64,000 nt of DNA, from the NCBI GenBank assembly GCA_018242605.1, contig JAFEBP010000007.1, positions 287,059 through 351,058 on the forward strand. The letters run 5' to 3'. The notes beneath the pieces were generated by a model. It was not told where the DNA came from. It did not search any database and was given only the letters and a program-made list of their open reading frames with translations. Below are positions 1 to 9,132 of this stretch, piece after piece. The translations under genes and the position numbers were made by a program. How positions within the stretch are numbered: position 1 is the stretch's first letter; each line of letters opens with the position of its first letter. The stretch comes from Planctomycetota bacterium (GTDB lineage: Bacteria > Planctomycetota > Phycisphaerae > Phycisphaerales > UBA1924).

Positions 1-69
1 AACCCACCGCCCCACTGCCCGCGCCCTGCGCAAACCACCAAAACTTCATCGCACCCACTCCCGCCCGCC

Positions 70-130
70 CCCTCAATCCGATTTCCCCATTTCCCAATTA
101 CCACTTTCCCCATTTTCCCTACCCTTCCCC
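70..130. other. Pyrimidine-rich tract upstream of uvrB
   Basis: The strand is almost entirely C and T just before the uvrB start, with repeated short units of the type TTTCCCCATTT. It leaves no purine-rich ribosome binding site in front of uvrB. No gene is seen in the first 130 bases, and no function is assigned. Confidence 0.4.
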
Positions 131-2386
131 GTGTCCGAGCGCCGCTTCCAAGTCGTTTCAGAGTTTGAACCCACCGGCGACCAGCCCGCGGCGATCGATC
201 AGCTCACCGCGAACATCCTGGCCGGCAAGCAGCACGTCTGCCTGCTCGGCGCCACCGGCACCGGCAAGACGTTCACGATGGCCCACGTCATCGCGCGCCT
301 CCAGAAGCCCACGCTCATCCTGAGCCACAACAAGACCCTGGCCGCGCAGTTGTACGAGGAACTCCGCGACTTCTTCCCCAACAACAGCGTCAACTACTTC
401 GTCTCGTACTACGACTACTACCAGCCCGAGGCGTACATCCCCCAGCGCGACATCTACATCGAGAAGGATTCCTCCCGCAACGACGACTTGGACCAGTTGC
501 GTCTCGCCGCCACCAGCAACATCCTCTCCCGCCGCGACACCGTCGTCGTCGCCAGCGTCTCCTGCATCTTCGGCCTGGGCTCGCCCCGGGCCTACGGCGA
601 GCGTGTCCTCACCATCACCAAGGGCTCCCTCGTAGACCGCCGCGCCTTCCTCCTGGCCCTCAGCGCCATGCAGTACCAGCGCACCGACATGGAATGGAAG
701 CGCGGCCAGTTCCGCGTCCGCGGCGACGCCATCGATATCTGGCCCGCCTACGAAAAATACGCCGTGCACGTCGAGCTCTTCGGCAGCGAGGTCGATTCGA
801 TCTCTCTCATCAACCCCACCAGCGGCGAGGAACTCGCCCGCGAAAAGCAGTTCTTCCTCTTCCCCGCCGTCCACTACGTGATGCCCGAAGACCAAATGCA
901 GACCGCCCTCTCCGCCATCCGCGCGGAGCTGGAGGCCCGCGTGCTCGAACTCCGCAGCGCGGGCAAACTCCTGGAGGCCCAGCGGCTCATCTCCCGCACC
1001 AAGTTTGATCTCGAACTGCTGGAAGAGACCGGCACCTGCCCGGGCATCGAAAACTACTCGCGCTTCATGGACGGCCGCAGCCCCGGCGAACGCCCCTACT
1101 GCCTCATGGACTACTTCGACTTCGCACCCCCGGCCGACGGCCCCGCACAGTTCACCGCCGCCCCCGCCGTCGGCCCCGAGTCTCTCGCGGCACGCTCCGA
1201 GGCCGGTTTCCGCGGCTACCGCAGCGTCGACACCGACCGCATGGCCAACGAAACGCTCCCCCGCCCCAACCAGAGCGACTGGCTCCTCATCATCGACGAA
1301 AGCCACGTCACCCTCCCCCAGGTCCGCGCGATGTTCAACGGCGACCGCGCCCGCAAGACCGTCCTGGTCGATCACGGCTTCCGCCTCCCCAGCGCGCTCG
1401 ACAACCGCCCGCTCCGCTTCGAAGAGTTCGAATCAGTCGTGCCGCGGACCATGTACGTCTCGGCCACCCCCGGCCCCTACGAACTCGAAAAGGCCGGCGG
1501 CGAAGTCGCCGAGCAGGTCATCCGCCCCACCGGCCTCCTGGATCCCGAGGTCGAGATCAAGCCCACCAAGGGCCAGGTCCAGGACCTGCTCGAACGCTGC
1601 CAGCAGCGCGTGAAGGACGGCGAACGCGTCCTCGTGACCGCCCTCACCAAGCGTCTGTGCGAAGACCTCGCCAACTACCTGGCCGAAAAGGGCCTGAGCG
1701 TCCGCTACCTTCACAGCGATATCGAAACACTCGACCGCGTCGAGATCCTCGCCGACCTCCGCCGCGGCAACTTCGACGTGCTCGTCGGCGTCAACCTCCT
1801 GCGCGAGGGCCTGGACCTACCCGAAGTCTCCCTCGTGGCGATCCTCGACGCCGACAAGGAGGGCTTCCTCCGCAGCCCCACCAGCCTGATCCAGTTGATG
1901 GGCCGCGCCGCCCGCAACGTCAACGGCCGCGTCATCATGTACGCCGACACCATGACCCCGGCGATGAGCAACGCCATCGGCGAGACCGAACGCCGCCGCG
2001 TCAAGCAGACCGCGTACAACCTGGCCAACGGGATCACGCCCCAGACGATCAAGAAGGCGATCCGCCACGGCCTGGAAGTCGAACTGCGGGCCCGCAAGAC
2101 CGCCCGCGACGCCGTCGCGACCAACGAGCCCGAGTTCGAGATCGACGAACTCGTCCGCACGATGGAAGAGGAAATGCTCGCCGCGGCACAATCCATGGAG
2201 TTTGAAAAAGCCGCCGTGCTCCGCGATCAGATCACCAAGCTGCGGCAGCGCAAGGCCGCCGCGACCGAACGCGGCGCCCCCACCAAGGCGCGCCGGTCCG
2301 ACCTCGAAGGCGGCTCGACCAAACGCAAGCGCGAAGGCAAAGCCGGAATGCCCGGCACCCGCATGGGCAAGCGGCGAAAAGGTTAA
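131..2386 (+). CDS. uvrB: UvrABC system protein B (excision nuclease helicase subunit)
   Basis: UvrB is the damage-verification helicase of nucleotide excision repair; it is loaded by UvrA and recruits UvrC. The protein is 751 residues from a GTG start. The Walker A motif GATGTGKT lies at 40-47, the DNA-wedging beta-hairpin begins at YYDYYQPEAY (93-102), Walker B is IIDESH at 387-392, and a C-terminal UVR coiled-coil domain that contacts UvrC lies near 665-705. Two things are unusual. There are about 50 extra residues (roughly 331-384) between the conserved MDYF segment and Walker B, where most UvrB proteins have only a few. There is also a basic Lys/Arg-rich tail of about 45 residues after the UVR domain. 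These explain a length about 80 above the usual 670. The identification is certain; the start has no clear Shine-Dalgarno. Confidence 0.97.
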   Translation: MSERRFQVVSEFEPTGDQPAAIDQLTANILAGKQHVCLLGATGTGKTFTMAHVIARLQKPTLILSHNKTLAAQLYEELRDFFPNNSVNYFVSYYDYYQPEAYIPQRDIYIEKDSSRNDDLDQLRLAATSNILSRRDTVVVASVSCIFGLGSPRAYGERVLTITKGSLVDRRAFLLALSAMQYQRTDMEWKRGQFRVRGDAIDIWPAYEKYAVHVELFGSEVDSISLINPTSGEELAREKQFFLFPAVHYVMPEDQMQTALSAIRAELEARVLELRSAGKLLEAQRLISRTKFDLELLEETGTCPGIENYSRFMDGRSPGERPYCLMDYFDFAPPADGPAQFTAAPAVGPESLAARSEAGFRGYRSVDTDRMANETLPRPNQSDWLLIIDESHVTLPQVRAMFNGDRARKTVLVDHGFRLPSALDNRPLRFEEFESVVPRTMYVSATPGPYELEKAGGEVAEQVIRPTGLLDPEVEIKPTKGQVQDLLERCQQRVKDGERVLVTALTKRLCEDLANYLAEKGLSVRYLHSDIETLDRVEILADLRRGNFDVLVGVNLLREGLDLPEVSLVAILDADKEGFLRSPTSLIQLMGRAARNVNGRVIMYADTMTPAMSNAIGETERRRVKQTAYNLANGITPQTIKKAIRHGLEVELRARKTARDAVATNEPEFEIDELVRTMEEEMLAAAQSMEFEKAAVLRDQITKLRQRKAAATERGAPTKARRSDLEGGSTKRKREGKAGMPGTRMGKRRKG

Positions 2387-2401
2387 TCGGAGTTTTCAAA
2401 A

Positions 2402-2569
2402 ATGGCCATCCCCCCGGCACCCGGCTCATCCTTCCGCAAGCGCCTCGCCTACTACCTCTTCGGCCTGGCCATCGGCCTGGTGATGCTCGGCCTCTTCCAG
2501 ATGGCCCGTCAGAAGGAAGCCCAGGAAAGAGCCAACCCCCAAACAACAACGGCCCCGCCTCAGAAGTGA
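2402..2569 (+). CDS. Small single-span membrane protein
   Basis: This is a 55-residue ORF starting 15 bases after the uvrB stop, too short for most gene finders. It has a short basic N-terminal part (SFRKR), one hydrophobic segment (about residues 16-34, YYLFGLAIGLVMLGLF) and a polar tail ending in Pro and Gln. The layout suggests a small inner-membrane protein cotranscribed with uvrB. Its last codons overlap the 5' arm of a strong hairpin. No family is recognised; the spacing and the clean membrane segment support it being real, but there is no homology evidence. Confidence 0.55.
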   Translation: MAIPPAPGSSFRKRLAYYLFGLAIGLVMLGLFQMARQKEAQERANPQTTTAPPQK

Positions 2570-2579
2570 GACGGGGCCG
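2541..2579 (-). terminator. Hairpin terminator between convergent uvrB region and pstS
   Basis: Bases 2550-2562 pair with 2567-2579 (12 bp with one mismatch, GAAG loop, GC-rich base). Read on the minus strand the stem is followed by a T-rich stretch (GTTGTTGTTT), so it should end pstS transcription. On the plus strand there is no T-run, but the stem may still stop the uvrB transcript. Confidence 0.65.
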
Positions 2580-2600
2580 CAGGGTGCTCGGCTGAACGGA

Positions 2601-3626
2601 TTACTTGCCCTCGGTCTTGGGAGCTTCCTTCACGTCCGTCGTGAGCGGACGGTTGAAGAGCTCATCGATGTGCAGCCCGGCCTCGGAGTGGCCGCCAAAC
2701 GCCGTCCCCTTCTCGCCCTTCTTGAGCCGCTGCAGGCCCTTCTCGTAGGCGTCGGAGGGAAGCGGAACATACTTGACCTCCTTGACGAGGTCGGGCCCGT
2801 GAGTCAAGTAGAACTCAACGAACTTGCGGACTTCCGGGCGCTCCAGCGACTTGGTGCTGACGTAGATGAAGATCGGCCGGCTGAGCGGCGCGTACGTCCC
2901 GTCCTTCACGCTCGCCTCGCTGGGCAGCACGGCCTTGCCGGTCTTGGGGTTCACGATCGGCACCGCCTTGAGCTTGTCGGTGTTCTCCGCGTAGTACGCG
3001 TAACCGAAGTAGCCCAGCGCGTTGGTGTCCTTGGCGATTCCCTGCACCAGCGTGTTGTCGTCCTCGCTGGCGGTGTAGTCAGGACGGCTCTTGCCCTTGC
3101 CGCCGGTGACCGCCTCGGTGAAGTAGTCGAACGTGCCGCTGTCCGTGCCGGGGCCGTACAGCTTGAACGGCGCGTCCGGCCACGCGGGATTGATCTGGTT
3201 CCACTTGGTGATCTTGCCCTGAGCCTCGGGCTCCCAGATCTGCTTGAGCTGAGCGATGGTGAACTCCTTGACGCCGGCGTTCTTGGGGTTCACCATCACG
3301 GTGAGCGCATCGAAGGCGACGGGCAGTTCGATGTACTCGATGCCGTTCTTCTTGGCTTCTTCCATCTCCTTGGCCTGGATGGGACGCGAAGCGTCGGAAA
3401 TGTCGATCTCTCCCCGCACGAACTTCTTGAATCCGCCGCCCGTGCCGGAGTTGCCGACGGTGACCTTCGCGCCGGGGTTGGCCTTCTGGAACTCTTCAGC
3501 AACGGCTTCGCTGACTGGGAAGACGGTGCTGGAGCCGTCGAGTTTGATGGTCTGCTGGGCCGCGGCGATCGTGCTGGCGAAAGCCACGACGGACGCCGCG
3601 ATACGAGAGGTGAGGACACCGGGCAT
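2601..3626 (-). CDS. pstS: Phosphate ABC transporter substrate-binding protein, PstS family
   Basis: This is an exported phosphate-binding protein that would deliver phosphate to a PstCAB permease. The chosen ATG is preceded by GGAGA at good spacing and gives 341 residues with a signal peptide ending near ASTIAAAQ. An upstream in-frame ATG at 3779 would add 51 unlikely residues. The mature N-terminus IKLDGSSTVFPVSEAV, the SGTGGGFKKF loop, the ISDASRPI segment and the DSGTFDYF segment are the typical phosphate-contacting parts of the PstS2-type family. No pstC, pstA, pstB or phoU lies in the window, so the transporter must be encoded elsewhere or the protein acts alone. No convincing Pho box was seen upstream. 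The nearest gene upstream is a dockerin protein separated by a strong terminator, so pstS has its own promoter. Confidence 0.92.
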   Translation of the reverse strand: MPGVLTSRIAASVVAFASTIAAAQQTIKLDGSSTVFPVSEAVAEEFQKANPGAKVTVGNSGTGGGFKKFVRGEIDISDASRPIQAKEMEEAKKNGIEYIELPVAFDALTVMVNPKNAGVKEFTIAQLKQIWEPEAQGKITKWNQINPAWPDAPFKLYGPGTDSGTFDYFTEAVTGGKGKSRPDYTASEDDNTLVQGIAKDTNALGYFGYAYYAENTDKLKAVPIVNPKTGKAVLPSEASVKDGTYAPLSRPIFIYVSTKSLERPEVRKFVEFYLTHGPDLVKEVKYVPLPSDAYEKGLQRLKKGEKGTAFGGHSEAGLHIDELFNRPLTTDVKEAPKTEGK

Positions 3627-3777
3627 GAGAGTCTCCAAAGTGCTTGGGTCGGCGGGGCCGGGAACATCCCGGGTCACCGCTCCGAAGCCTCGAATTATCG
3701 CCGGCACTTCCGGCAAATCTGCACCGGATCTGTTAAGAATGGGACAAGATCGAAGGGGCACACCCGCGTTTACAGTC

Positions 3778-3810
3778 AAAAAACACGGGCCGGCGTCGGC
3801 CGGCCCGTGT
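3778..3810 (-). terminator. Rho-independent terminator after dockerin gene
   Basis: A perfect 12-bp stem (3783-3794 with 3799-3810) closes a four-base loop and is followed on the minus strand by six T residues. It sits 24 bases after the stop of the dockerin protein gene at 3834. Confidence 0.9.
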
Positions 3811-3833
3811 CGTATTCAGTTCGTGTCAATAGA

Positions 3834-6449
3834 TCAGCAAGATCCCAGTTCCCAGAACCCGAAGAAGATGGAGACATCCGAACCATCCACGCCGCCATCC
3901 TGGTTGACGTCCGCGATGGACTGCCCGTCTTCCCACGCCGCGAAGAACGCCTGAACGTCGGCGCCGTCGACGCCGCCGTCCTGGTTGAAGTCCGCGACGC
4001 ACGGGTTCGACCCTTCGCCGACGGGCGTGGCCGTCTCCCCCGAGATCGTGAGCGTGTCGAGCCCGGTCGTCGTCAACGCGATCCTCGAAACGTAATCGAA
4101 CGGCCCGTTGGCGTTCTGCGCGAGAATGCGGATCTCGTCTCCCTCGATGACAAGCCCGTCCTCAAGCAAGAACCGCACGGGCCGCGGCCAATGCCAACGC
4201 CCGCAGGCGGTGCGTTGTGCGCCCAGGATCGCCGCGCCCTTGCCGCACCCCGATGGGTTGACGGCGACGAGGCACTCGGGCGGGCAGAGAGGTTCAACGT
4301 CGATGATCGGCGGGCGGAAGTTGGCGACCTCGCGCACGAGTTCACCGTTGCTCAGCACTTGGATGAACTTGAGATCGGCGCCCACCGGGGTGTAATCGGC
4401 GGTGATCCGATGCCGACGATCGGGCAGCTTGGACACACTTGTGTAGCCCAGGTACTGATCGCCGCTCCCACCATGGGAGCCGGTGTAGCTGGCGGTGATG
4501 GACGTTCCCACCGGCCATTCGTCTGTTCCATCGCCCAACGATCCGTCGAACTCGAACGAGGCGGCTTCGGCGTGGCCCAGGTCAACCTCAACCCCGTCCT
4601 GGCCCGTGCCCCCAAGGTTGGCGAGGGTCATGGTGCCGGGTCCGGTTTCGAGCGTCGCCCCACCGAGCGCACGGTGCGGGATGCCGAACTGGTGCGGGCC
4701 AACCCCCACCAACCGGATCAACGGGAGATCCTCGCCGCCCACCGTTGCATACGCAATCCGCTCGCGGCCGGGCACGGGCCGGATGATCTTGAAACTGTCA
4801 CCCTGCGCGACCTGTCCCGTGCTGAGCACGAATGTCATGGGCGCCGTGTAATCGACGCACCAAGCATCGGTCTCGACACCGGGCTGATCGTCGGGCACCG
4901 GCGCGAACGTGATCGCCAGCACAGTGCCATCGCCCTCGGGCATGACCCGCTCGCACTCGGGCAGATACACCGTTCCCGTCGCGTGCCCGCCGCTTCGAAT
5001 CTGGATGTATGCGCCGCCGTCGCCACTGTTGGGGAAGTTGGCCGTGACTTCGACGTGGCCTGGGGTGGGAGCCTGCATCCAAAGATTGGCGAAATCGATC
5101 GAGGAGCCGTCCTCGCTGCCCGTGTCAGACCCCGACACGCTCAGGTGCAGTTTGGAAGGTGTGGAGAGCGAATCGATCATGGCAGGAGTGAGCTTGATGT
5201 GCCATCCGGTCGAGTCGGCGACCTCCAGCCTCATACCGTCGGAACCGCCGGAGCCGATGTTCGAGATCACCGTGTTCATCGGTGCGATGTCCAAGCTCGC
5301 CTGGCCGACCGCATTCACCGGAACGCCGCAATCAAAGCGCGGCGGGGGGCAGGTCCAGACCTTCAGGTCCATCCAGTCGATCGCGGTGTCGTCCTGCGAG
5401 TAGACGTCGAACAGACCATCGGCCATCGCGCCAAGGAAGTTGGGGCACGAGAAATCGCTCGGGGGCGTGTTGAGCAGATCCCAGAAGAGCGTCGTTGGGC
5501 CGTTGTTGGGCATGTGCCACGTGCCGGCGTTGACCGGCAGGAACGAGTAGTTGAAGCCGCGGTAGAACGCGGCTGGTGCTCCAGGGTTCTTGAGCTCAAA
5601 GGAAATGCCATCGTTGTCGCTGCCCCCGCCGCTCACCGATATGGGCTTGGCGCGAACAAAGAGGTGGGCCCTGATGATGCCCGGAGGTACGGAGAAGGAA
5701 TGACCGACTCCCCGGTCGACCTGGAAGTTGTCGAATCCGTTCCACAGGAACGGCGGCAGGGTGCGCAACGCGGCGAGCGAAGGTCGCAGGTAGGGCGGCG
5801 GGTCCAGCGGCAGCGGCAGGAGATTGTCCTTGTAGCCGGCGTGGATGACGCGGTACGGCCCGTCGCACGGACACACGGTGATGGTGAGCTTGGCCGAATC
5901 GATCATCGTGTCGTCCTGCACGATCATGTCTAGATAGTGCAGCGCGTTCAACGCCGGGATGATGTTGCCGCCGCCGGGCAACGCGGCAAGGTTGAGCGTG
6001 ATGGTCGCGTTCTGGCCGCAACTCCAGGGCGGGGCGATCGCGGCGATGGATGTGGCCCACAGCGTGGGCTTGCCGAGACCCAGCGTGTCGTTCTCGGAAA
6101 TGTCGCACAACGCCCTCATGGTGATGGTGAGCGTGGCGGTTTGGATGCCGCACGGGAGATTCCTGAATGTGTGGCCCACCAGCCTGTTGGGGGTCGGATC
6201 GTCGAAGCCCGTGTACGTTCCGCCGACAGGGGTCGCGGTGACCGCCGGTCGGGGCGTGAGGGGATCGATCGGCCCCGCGAAGTTGTCGTCACGCCCGGCG
6301 TCGTAACAGATGGTGATGCGCTGATCGGGCGGACACTGGGGCACGCACGATATCTGAGCCGCTGCTCCTAACGGCGCACCGGCGAGCAATGCCAACGCCG
6401 CGACACGGCGCGCGGAGCGAGTGTGCGTCGACCACATACAGGACTTCAT
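3834..6449 (-). CDS. Large secreted GC-type dockerin protein
   Basis: This exported protein of 871 residues has no recognised enzymatic domain. The ATG at 6449 is preceded by AAGGA at proper spacing and opens a signal peptide (basic MWSTHTRSARR, then hydrophobic, ending GAAAQ). The body is Cys-containing and Gly/Thr/Asp-rich, and appears to hold several repeated beta-type units with segments like VQDDTMIDSAKL and YSQDDTAIDWMDL. The C-terminus carries two dockerin-like calcium-binding loops (DFNQDGGVDGADV and DVNQDGGVDGSDV), each followed by an aromatic FFxxW helix, and the protein ends in SC. The first loop is preceded by Cys. This C-terminal arrangement is shared with three other proteins in the window. 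A cell-surface or extracellular anchoring role is inferred. Confidence 0.85.
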   Translation of the reverse strand: MKSCMWSTHTRSARRVAALALLAGAPLGAAAQISCVPQCPPDQRITICYDAGRDDNFAGPIDPLTPRPAVTATPVGGTYTGFDDPTPNRLVGHTFRNLPCGIQTATLTITMRALCDISENDTLGLGKPTLWATSIAAIAPPWSCGQNATITLNLAALPGGGNIIPALNALHYLDMIVQDDTMIDSAKLTITVCPCDGPYRVIHAGYKDNLLPLPLDPPPYLRPSLAALRTLPPFLWNGFDNFQVDRGVGHSFSVPPGIIRAHLFVRAKPISVSGGGSDNDGISFELKNPGAPAAFYRGFNYSFLPVNAGTWHMPNNGPTTLFWDLLNTPPSDFSCPNFLGAMADGLFDVYSQDDTAIDWMDLKVWTCPPPRFDCGVPVNAVGQASLDIAPMNTVISNIGSGGSDGMRLEVADSTGWHIKLTPAMIDSLSTPSKLHLSVSGSDTGSEDGSSIDFANLWMQAPTPGHVEVTANFPNSGDGGAYIQIRSGGHATGTVYLPECERVMPEGDGTVLAITFAPVPDDQPGVETDAWCVDYTAPMTFVLSTGQVAQGDSFKIIRPVPGRERIAYATVGGEDLPLIRLVGVGPHQFGIPHRALGGATLETGPGTMTLANLGGTGQDGVEVDLGHAEAASFEFDGSLGDGTDEWPVGTSITASYTGSHGGSGDQYLGYTSVSKLPDRRHRITADYTPVGADLKFIQVLSNGELVREVANFRPPIIDVEPLCPPECLVAVNPSGCGKGAAILGAQRTACGRWHWPRPVRFLLEDGLVIEGDEIRILAQNANGPFDYVSRIALTTTGLDTLTISGETATPVGEGSNPCVADFNQDGGVDGADVQAFFAAWEDGQSIADVNQDGGVDGSDVSIFFGFWELGSC

Positions 6450-6562
6450 AAAGAGTTCCTTTCGGTTGGAGACTATTGGCGAGCCTCGCCCGCGCCAACG
6501 AGAGTGCGCGGAACCCAATCCACGAAATCGCCAAACCACCCCACATCGGTGATCAGGTTCCG

Positions 6563-6591
6563 ATATTACAGCAAATCGCCCCCTCACACAA
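6563..6591 (-). promoter_or_regulatory. Sigma70-type promoter for dockerin gene
   Basis: On the minus strand TTGTGT (6591-6586) and TAATAT (6568-6563) are separated by exactly 17 bases. Transcription would start near 6556, giving a leader of about 107 bases before the ATG at 6449. Confidence 0.6.
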
Positions 6592-6725
6592 GGAAAATCT
6601 GCTACAAACGGCCCTGCGGAGGGGCGGCGGGATCAGATTCACTTGATTCTGGCCGGCCGTGTGGCATGTTGTGGGTGTCGCGTCGCTGAACGGAAGTCGG
6701 TGACGGACGAGGGAGAAACACACAG

Positions 6726-7451
6726 ATGAGAACCGTTGCTTTGCTCGCTCTTGCCGGTGGCCTTCTTGCTTCGAACCTGGCCACCGCTCAGTCCCGGATC
6801 CTCTACCAGAACTCGTTCGAGGCCCGCGAGATCGGCAGCGAGTGGAGCTCGAACACGCGGCTCGAATCGTGGTACCCCTCATTCTCAACCTTCAACGGCA
6901 ACTACTCGAGCGAGTACACCGAGCTCACGCTCCGGGCGCGTCCTCCGGGCTCCACGGGCGGCACGGGCGGCGGGGGCACAGGCGGGGGCGGTGACGGCGG
7001 CAGCGGCGGCTCCGGCGGGGGCGGGACTTACTACTACACGCTATACACCGTCACGTTTGACTTTTATGCGATCGACTCGTGGGACGGCAACGACACGCGG
7101 TACGGCAAGGACCGGCTGATGGTGACTGTGAACGGTCGCTCGCTCATGAACGACACGTTCAGCAATCACACGGGAGTCGGGCAGTCATTCCGGGCGGCCG
7201 ACATCGGCGGTCGCGACCTTGGGTTTGACGAGCGGTGGAACGACTCGATCTACCGGCGAGTTTCCCTGGACTTCACAGTGCCCGACGGCGAAGCGATGCA
7301 CATCCGCTGGGCGGATGGCGGGCTACAAGGCCGGAACGACGAATCCTGGGGCATTGACAACGTCATGGTCACATCCCAGACCGTGCCGGGCCCGGGCGGG
7401 CTGACAGCGCTAGGCGTGTGCGGACTCATGGCGCGTCGCCGCCGGCGTTAA
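6726..7451 (+). CDS. Secreted protein with Gly-rich linker and CTERM-type sorting tail
   Basis: The protein has 241 residues and a signal peptide (MRTVALLALAGGLLAS, cleavage near ATAQ). After about 55 residues comes a Gly/Thr-rich linker (about residues 77-100) and then a beta-rich domain (FDFYAIDSWDG, WGIDNVMV) resembling a carbohydrate-binding or jelly-roll fold. The C-terminus is a short tripartite tail: a VPGPG motif, a hydrophobic stretch (LTALGVCGLMA) and five Arg residues. This is the pattern of PEP-CTERM-like sorting signals read by exosortase-type or related enzymes. GGAG lies about 11 bases before the ATG. The ligand is unknown. It is divergent from the dockerin gene at 6449. Confidence 0.8.
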   Translation: MRTVALLALAGGLLASNLATAQSRILYQNSFEAREIGSEWSSNTRLESWYPSFSTFNGNYSSEYTELTLRARPPGSTGGTGGGGTGGGGDGGSGGSGGGGTYYYTLYTVTFDFYAIDSWDGNDTRYGKDRLMVTVNGRSLMNDTFSNHTGVGQSFRAADIGGRDLGFDERWNDSIYRRVSLDFTVPDGEAMHIRWADGGLQGRNDESWGIDNVMVTSQTVPGPGGLTALGVCGLMARRRRR

Positions 7452-7483
7452 GTTCAGGTGCCTGGATTTAAAGGCCAAACAAC

Positions 7484-8398
7484 TCAGCGCTTCGGCGTGC
7501 CGCGGGCCGGAATCGGCCGTTCAGATGCGGGCGCGTTGAGCGACGGGAAGAACGGATCGGTGCGGTGCATCAGGAAGTCACGAAGACCGCCCTTGAGCAT
7601 CGCATCGTCGAAAGATTCGATCGGGCGGTGGCTCAGCGAAACGGCGGGAAAGGGCGCCAACAGCGATGGGGAATCGTTCGACGCGGGCACCATGCTGCCG
7701 GCGATGACGATGGGCTGCTCATGAATCCTAGACGCATCGCCGGACCGAATGTACGTGCCGCCAGGAACGCGTTCGCCCAGATCGTCCGCACTCCACTTGG
7801 CGAAGCCGTATTGAGCGGCGCTCGGGCCCAGTGTGAGCGCGGGATCAGCGGCCGCCGCGGGAGAGGGTGATGCGATCTTGAGCCCCAACCCGGAAACGTG
7901 TTCGGACAACGCACGCACGGGCGAAGATGCATCTGCCGTCAAGGCCGCCTCGGGCGACGCGGGCACCGCGGGCCCGGATGCCTGCGAATGCACGAAAAAG
8001 GCCACGGCGATAGCCGCCAGAACTCCCGACATCGCGACGATGCGTGAGGCCGGAAAGGGCCGGCGGCGGTGGCGCGGCAGAAAGGGCCTCCTTTCGTCGA
8101 CAGACGACAGCACTCGGTGTGTCAGATCCGGCCCGATGGGCGCGTCTTCGAGCAGCGTCAGCACGCGGCGGGTGCGGTTGAACCGCTCGGCGATCGCGGG
8201 ATCGGTCTTTGCTGCGGCGCGCAGCCGGGCCATCGCCTCGTGAAGCTCGCCCTCGGACTCGAGGTTGAGACATTCATTGACAATCCCATCGGAAAAGTGC
8301 GTTGCCGGCTCGTTATTCGGGGGCTCGGGCGGTCGTGCAAAGTCGGGCGGGGGCCGCCCGAACCACGAATCCGCGGGGTTGGAGGAAGGGTGCTTCAC
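7484..8398 (-). CDS. Membrane anti-sigma-factor-like protein
   Basis: This is a putative regulator of the sigma factor encoded just upstream. The GTG start overlaps the sigma factor stop (GTGA), so the two are translationally coupled; that overlap sets the start and gives 304 residues. The N-terminal 120 residues are polar with a helical segment (EGELHEAMARLRAAAKTDPAIAERF) typical of cytoplasmic sigma-binding regions. One membrane segment follows at about residues 122-140 (VAMSGVLAAIAVAFFVHS), and the rest would lie outside the cytoplasm. No HxxxCxxC zinc motif is present, so it is not a ZAS-type anti-sigma factor. The role is inferred from gene order and topology; it could also be an unrelated membrane protein. 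Confidence 0.7.
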   Translation of the reverse strand: MKHPSSNPADSWFGRPPPDFARPPEPPNNEPATHFSDGIVNECLNLESEGELHEAMARLRAAAKTDPAIAERFNRTRRVLTLLEDAPIGPDLTHRVLSSVDERRPFLPRHRRRPFPASRIVAMSGVLAAIAVAFFVHSQASGPAVPASPEAALTADASSPVRALSEHVSGLGLKIASPSPAAAADPALTLGPSAAQYGFAKWSADDLGERVPGGTYIRSGDASRIHEQPIVIAGSMVPASNDSPSLLAPFPAVSLSHRPIESFDDAMLKGGLRDFLMHRTDPFFPSLNAPASERPIPARGTPKR

Positions 8399-9132
8399 GA
8401 CCAGATCTCCTTCGGTGATTCTGCTTTGGGGGCCGCGGCACGGACGACCTGAACGGACGGCGGCTCGACCGGGTTGCGTGCCGCGGCGACGAGGGATTCC
8501 GTCGCGGCGGGTGACTCGCGGAGAAAGCGCGCGGCCCCGCACTTGTCGGAAGCCTTGGCGCGAGCTTCACTCTCCAGGCGGAGGAACTCATCACGCAGTT
8601 TGACGCGGCCCCGGAACAGATGACTTTTGACTGTGCCTTCGGGAATTCCCATCTGATCGGCGATCTGCCAGATGGGCCACTCGTGCTGATGGAACAGGAC
8701 CAGAACTTCCCGCTGATCCTGGGTGAGAGATTTGAGCGCGCGGTCGAGGATGGCCTTCTCGCCTTCCAGCGATTCCAGTTCCTCGATGTTCTCTCCCACC
8801 CCGCTGCCGGCCCAGACCGTGTTGGAGAGCCGGTCGCAGTCGCAGACGGGCTTCTTCTTCTCCACCATGTTGAGGTAGATACGGCGGGCGATCGTGAAGA
8901 GCCACGTTGAGAATCGGTACTTGCTATCGAACCGATCCAGATGGACCAGCACCCGCGTGAATGCCTCCTGAGCCACATCCTCGGCGACCTCATCACGCCC
9001 GCTCATGCGGCGGATGTACGCGAAGACCGAGGATTGATGGGTTCGGATCAGCATTGTCGCGGCGTCGGCGTCCCCACACGCCGCGCGGCGGATGAGACGC
9101 AGTTCCTTGGATTTCGACATCCCGGTGCTCAT
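8395..9132 (-). CDS. ECF-type RNA polymerase sigma factor
   Basis: This alternative sigma factor of 245 residues should direct RNA polymerase to a small regulon. The region 2 domain (about residues 10-90) shows YIRRMSGRDEVAEDVAQEAF and FSTWLFTIARRIYLN, and region 4 (about 120-180) shows the helix-turn-helix LTQDQREVLVL...GIPEGTVKSHL. A C-terminal extension of about 50 Ala/Pro/Lys-rich residues follows region 4. The ATG at 9132 is preferred because GGAG lies just upstream and the preceding 72 residues of the open frame are not sigma-like; ATG at 9120 is possible. It is coupled to the anti-sigma-like gene by a four-base overlap. Confidence 0.92.
   Translation of the reverse strand: MSTGMSKSKELRLIRRAACGDADAATMLIRTHQSSVFAYIRRMSGRDEVAEDVAQEAFTRVLVHLDRFDSKYRFSTWLFTIARRIYLNMVEKKKPVCDCDRLSNTVWAGSGVGENIEELESLEGEKAILDRALKSLTQDQREVLVLFHQHEWPIWQIADQMGIPEGTVKSHLFRGRVKLRDEFLRLESEARAKASDKCGAARFLRESPAATESLVAAARNPVEPPSVQVVRAAAPKAESPKEIWS

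Noticed and set aside
158..1375. Long minus-strand frame of 405 codons opposite uvrB
   Set aside because: It is the antisense of a certain uvrB gene in high-GC DNA, with a Val/Gly/Ala/Asp-rich composition typical of shadow frames.
3627..3777. Pho box upstream of pstS
   Set aside because: No pair of CTGTCAT-like repeats with the right spacing was found; single CTGTAAA-like strings are not enough.
2670..5933. Plus-strand frame of 1087 codons opposite pstS and the dockerin gene
   Set aside because: It spans two clear minus-strand genes and a terminator and has Arg/His/Val-rich shadow composition.
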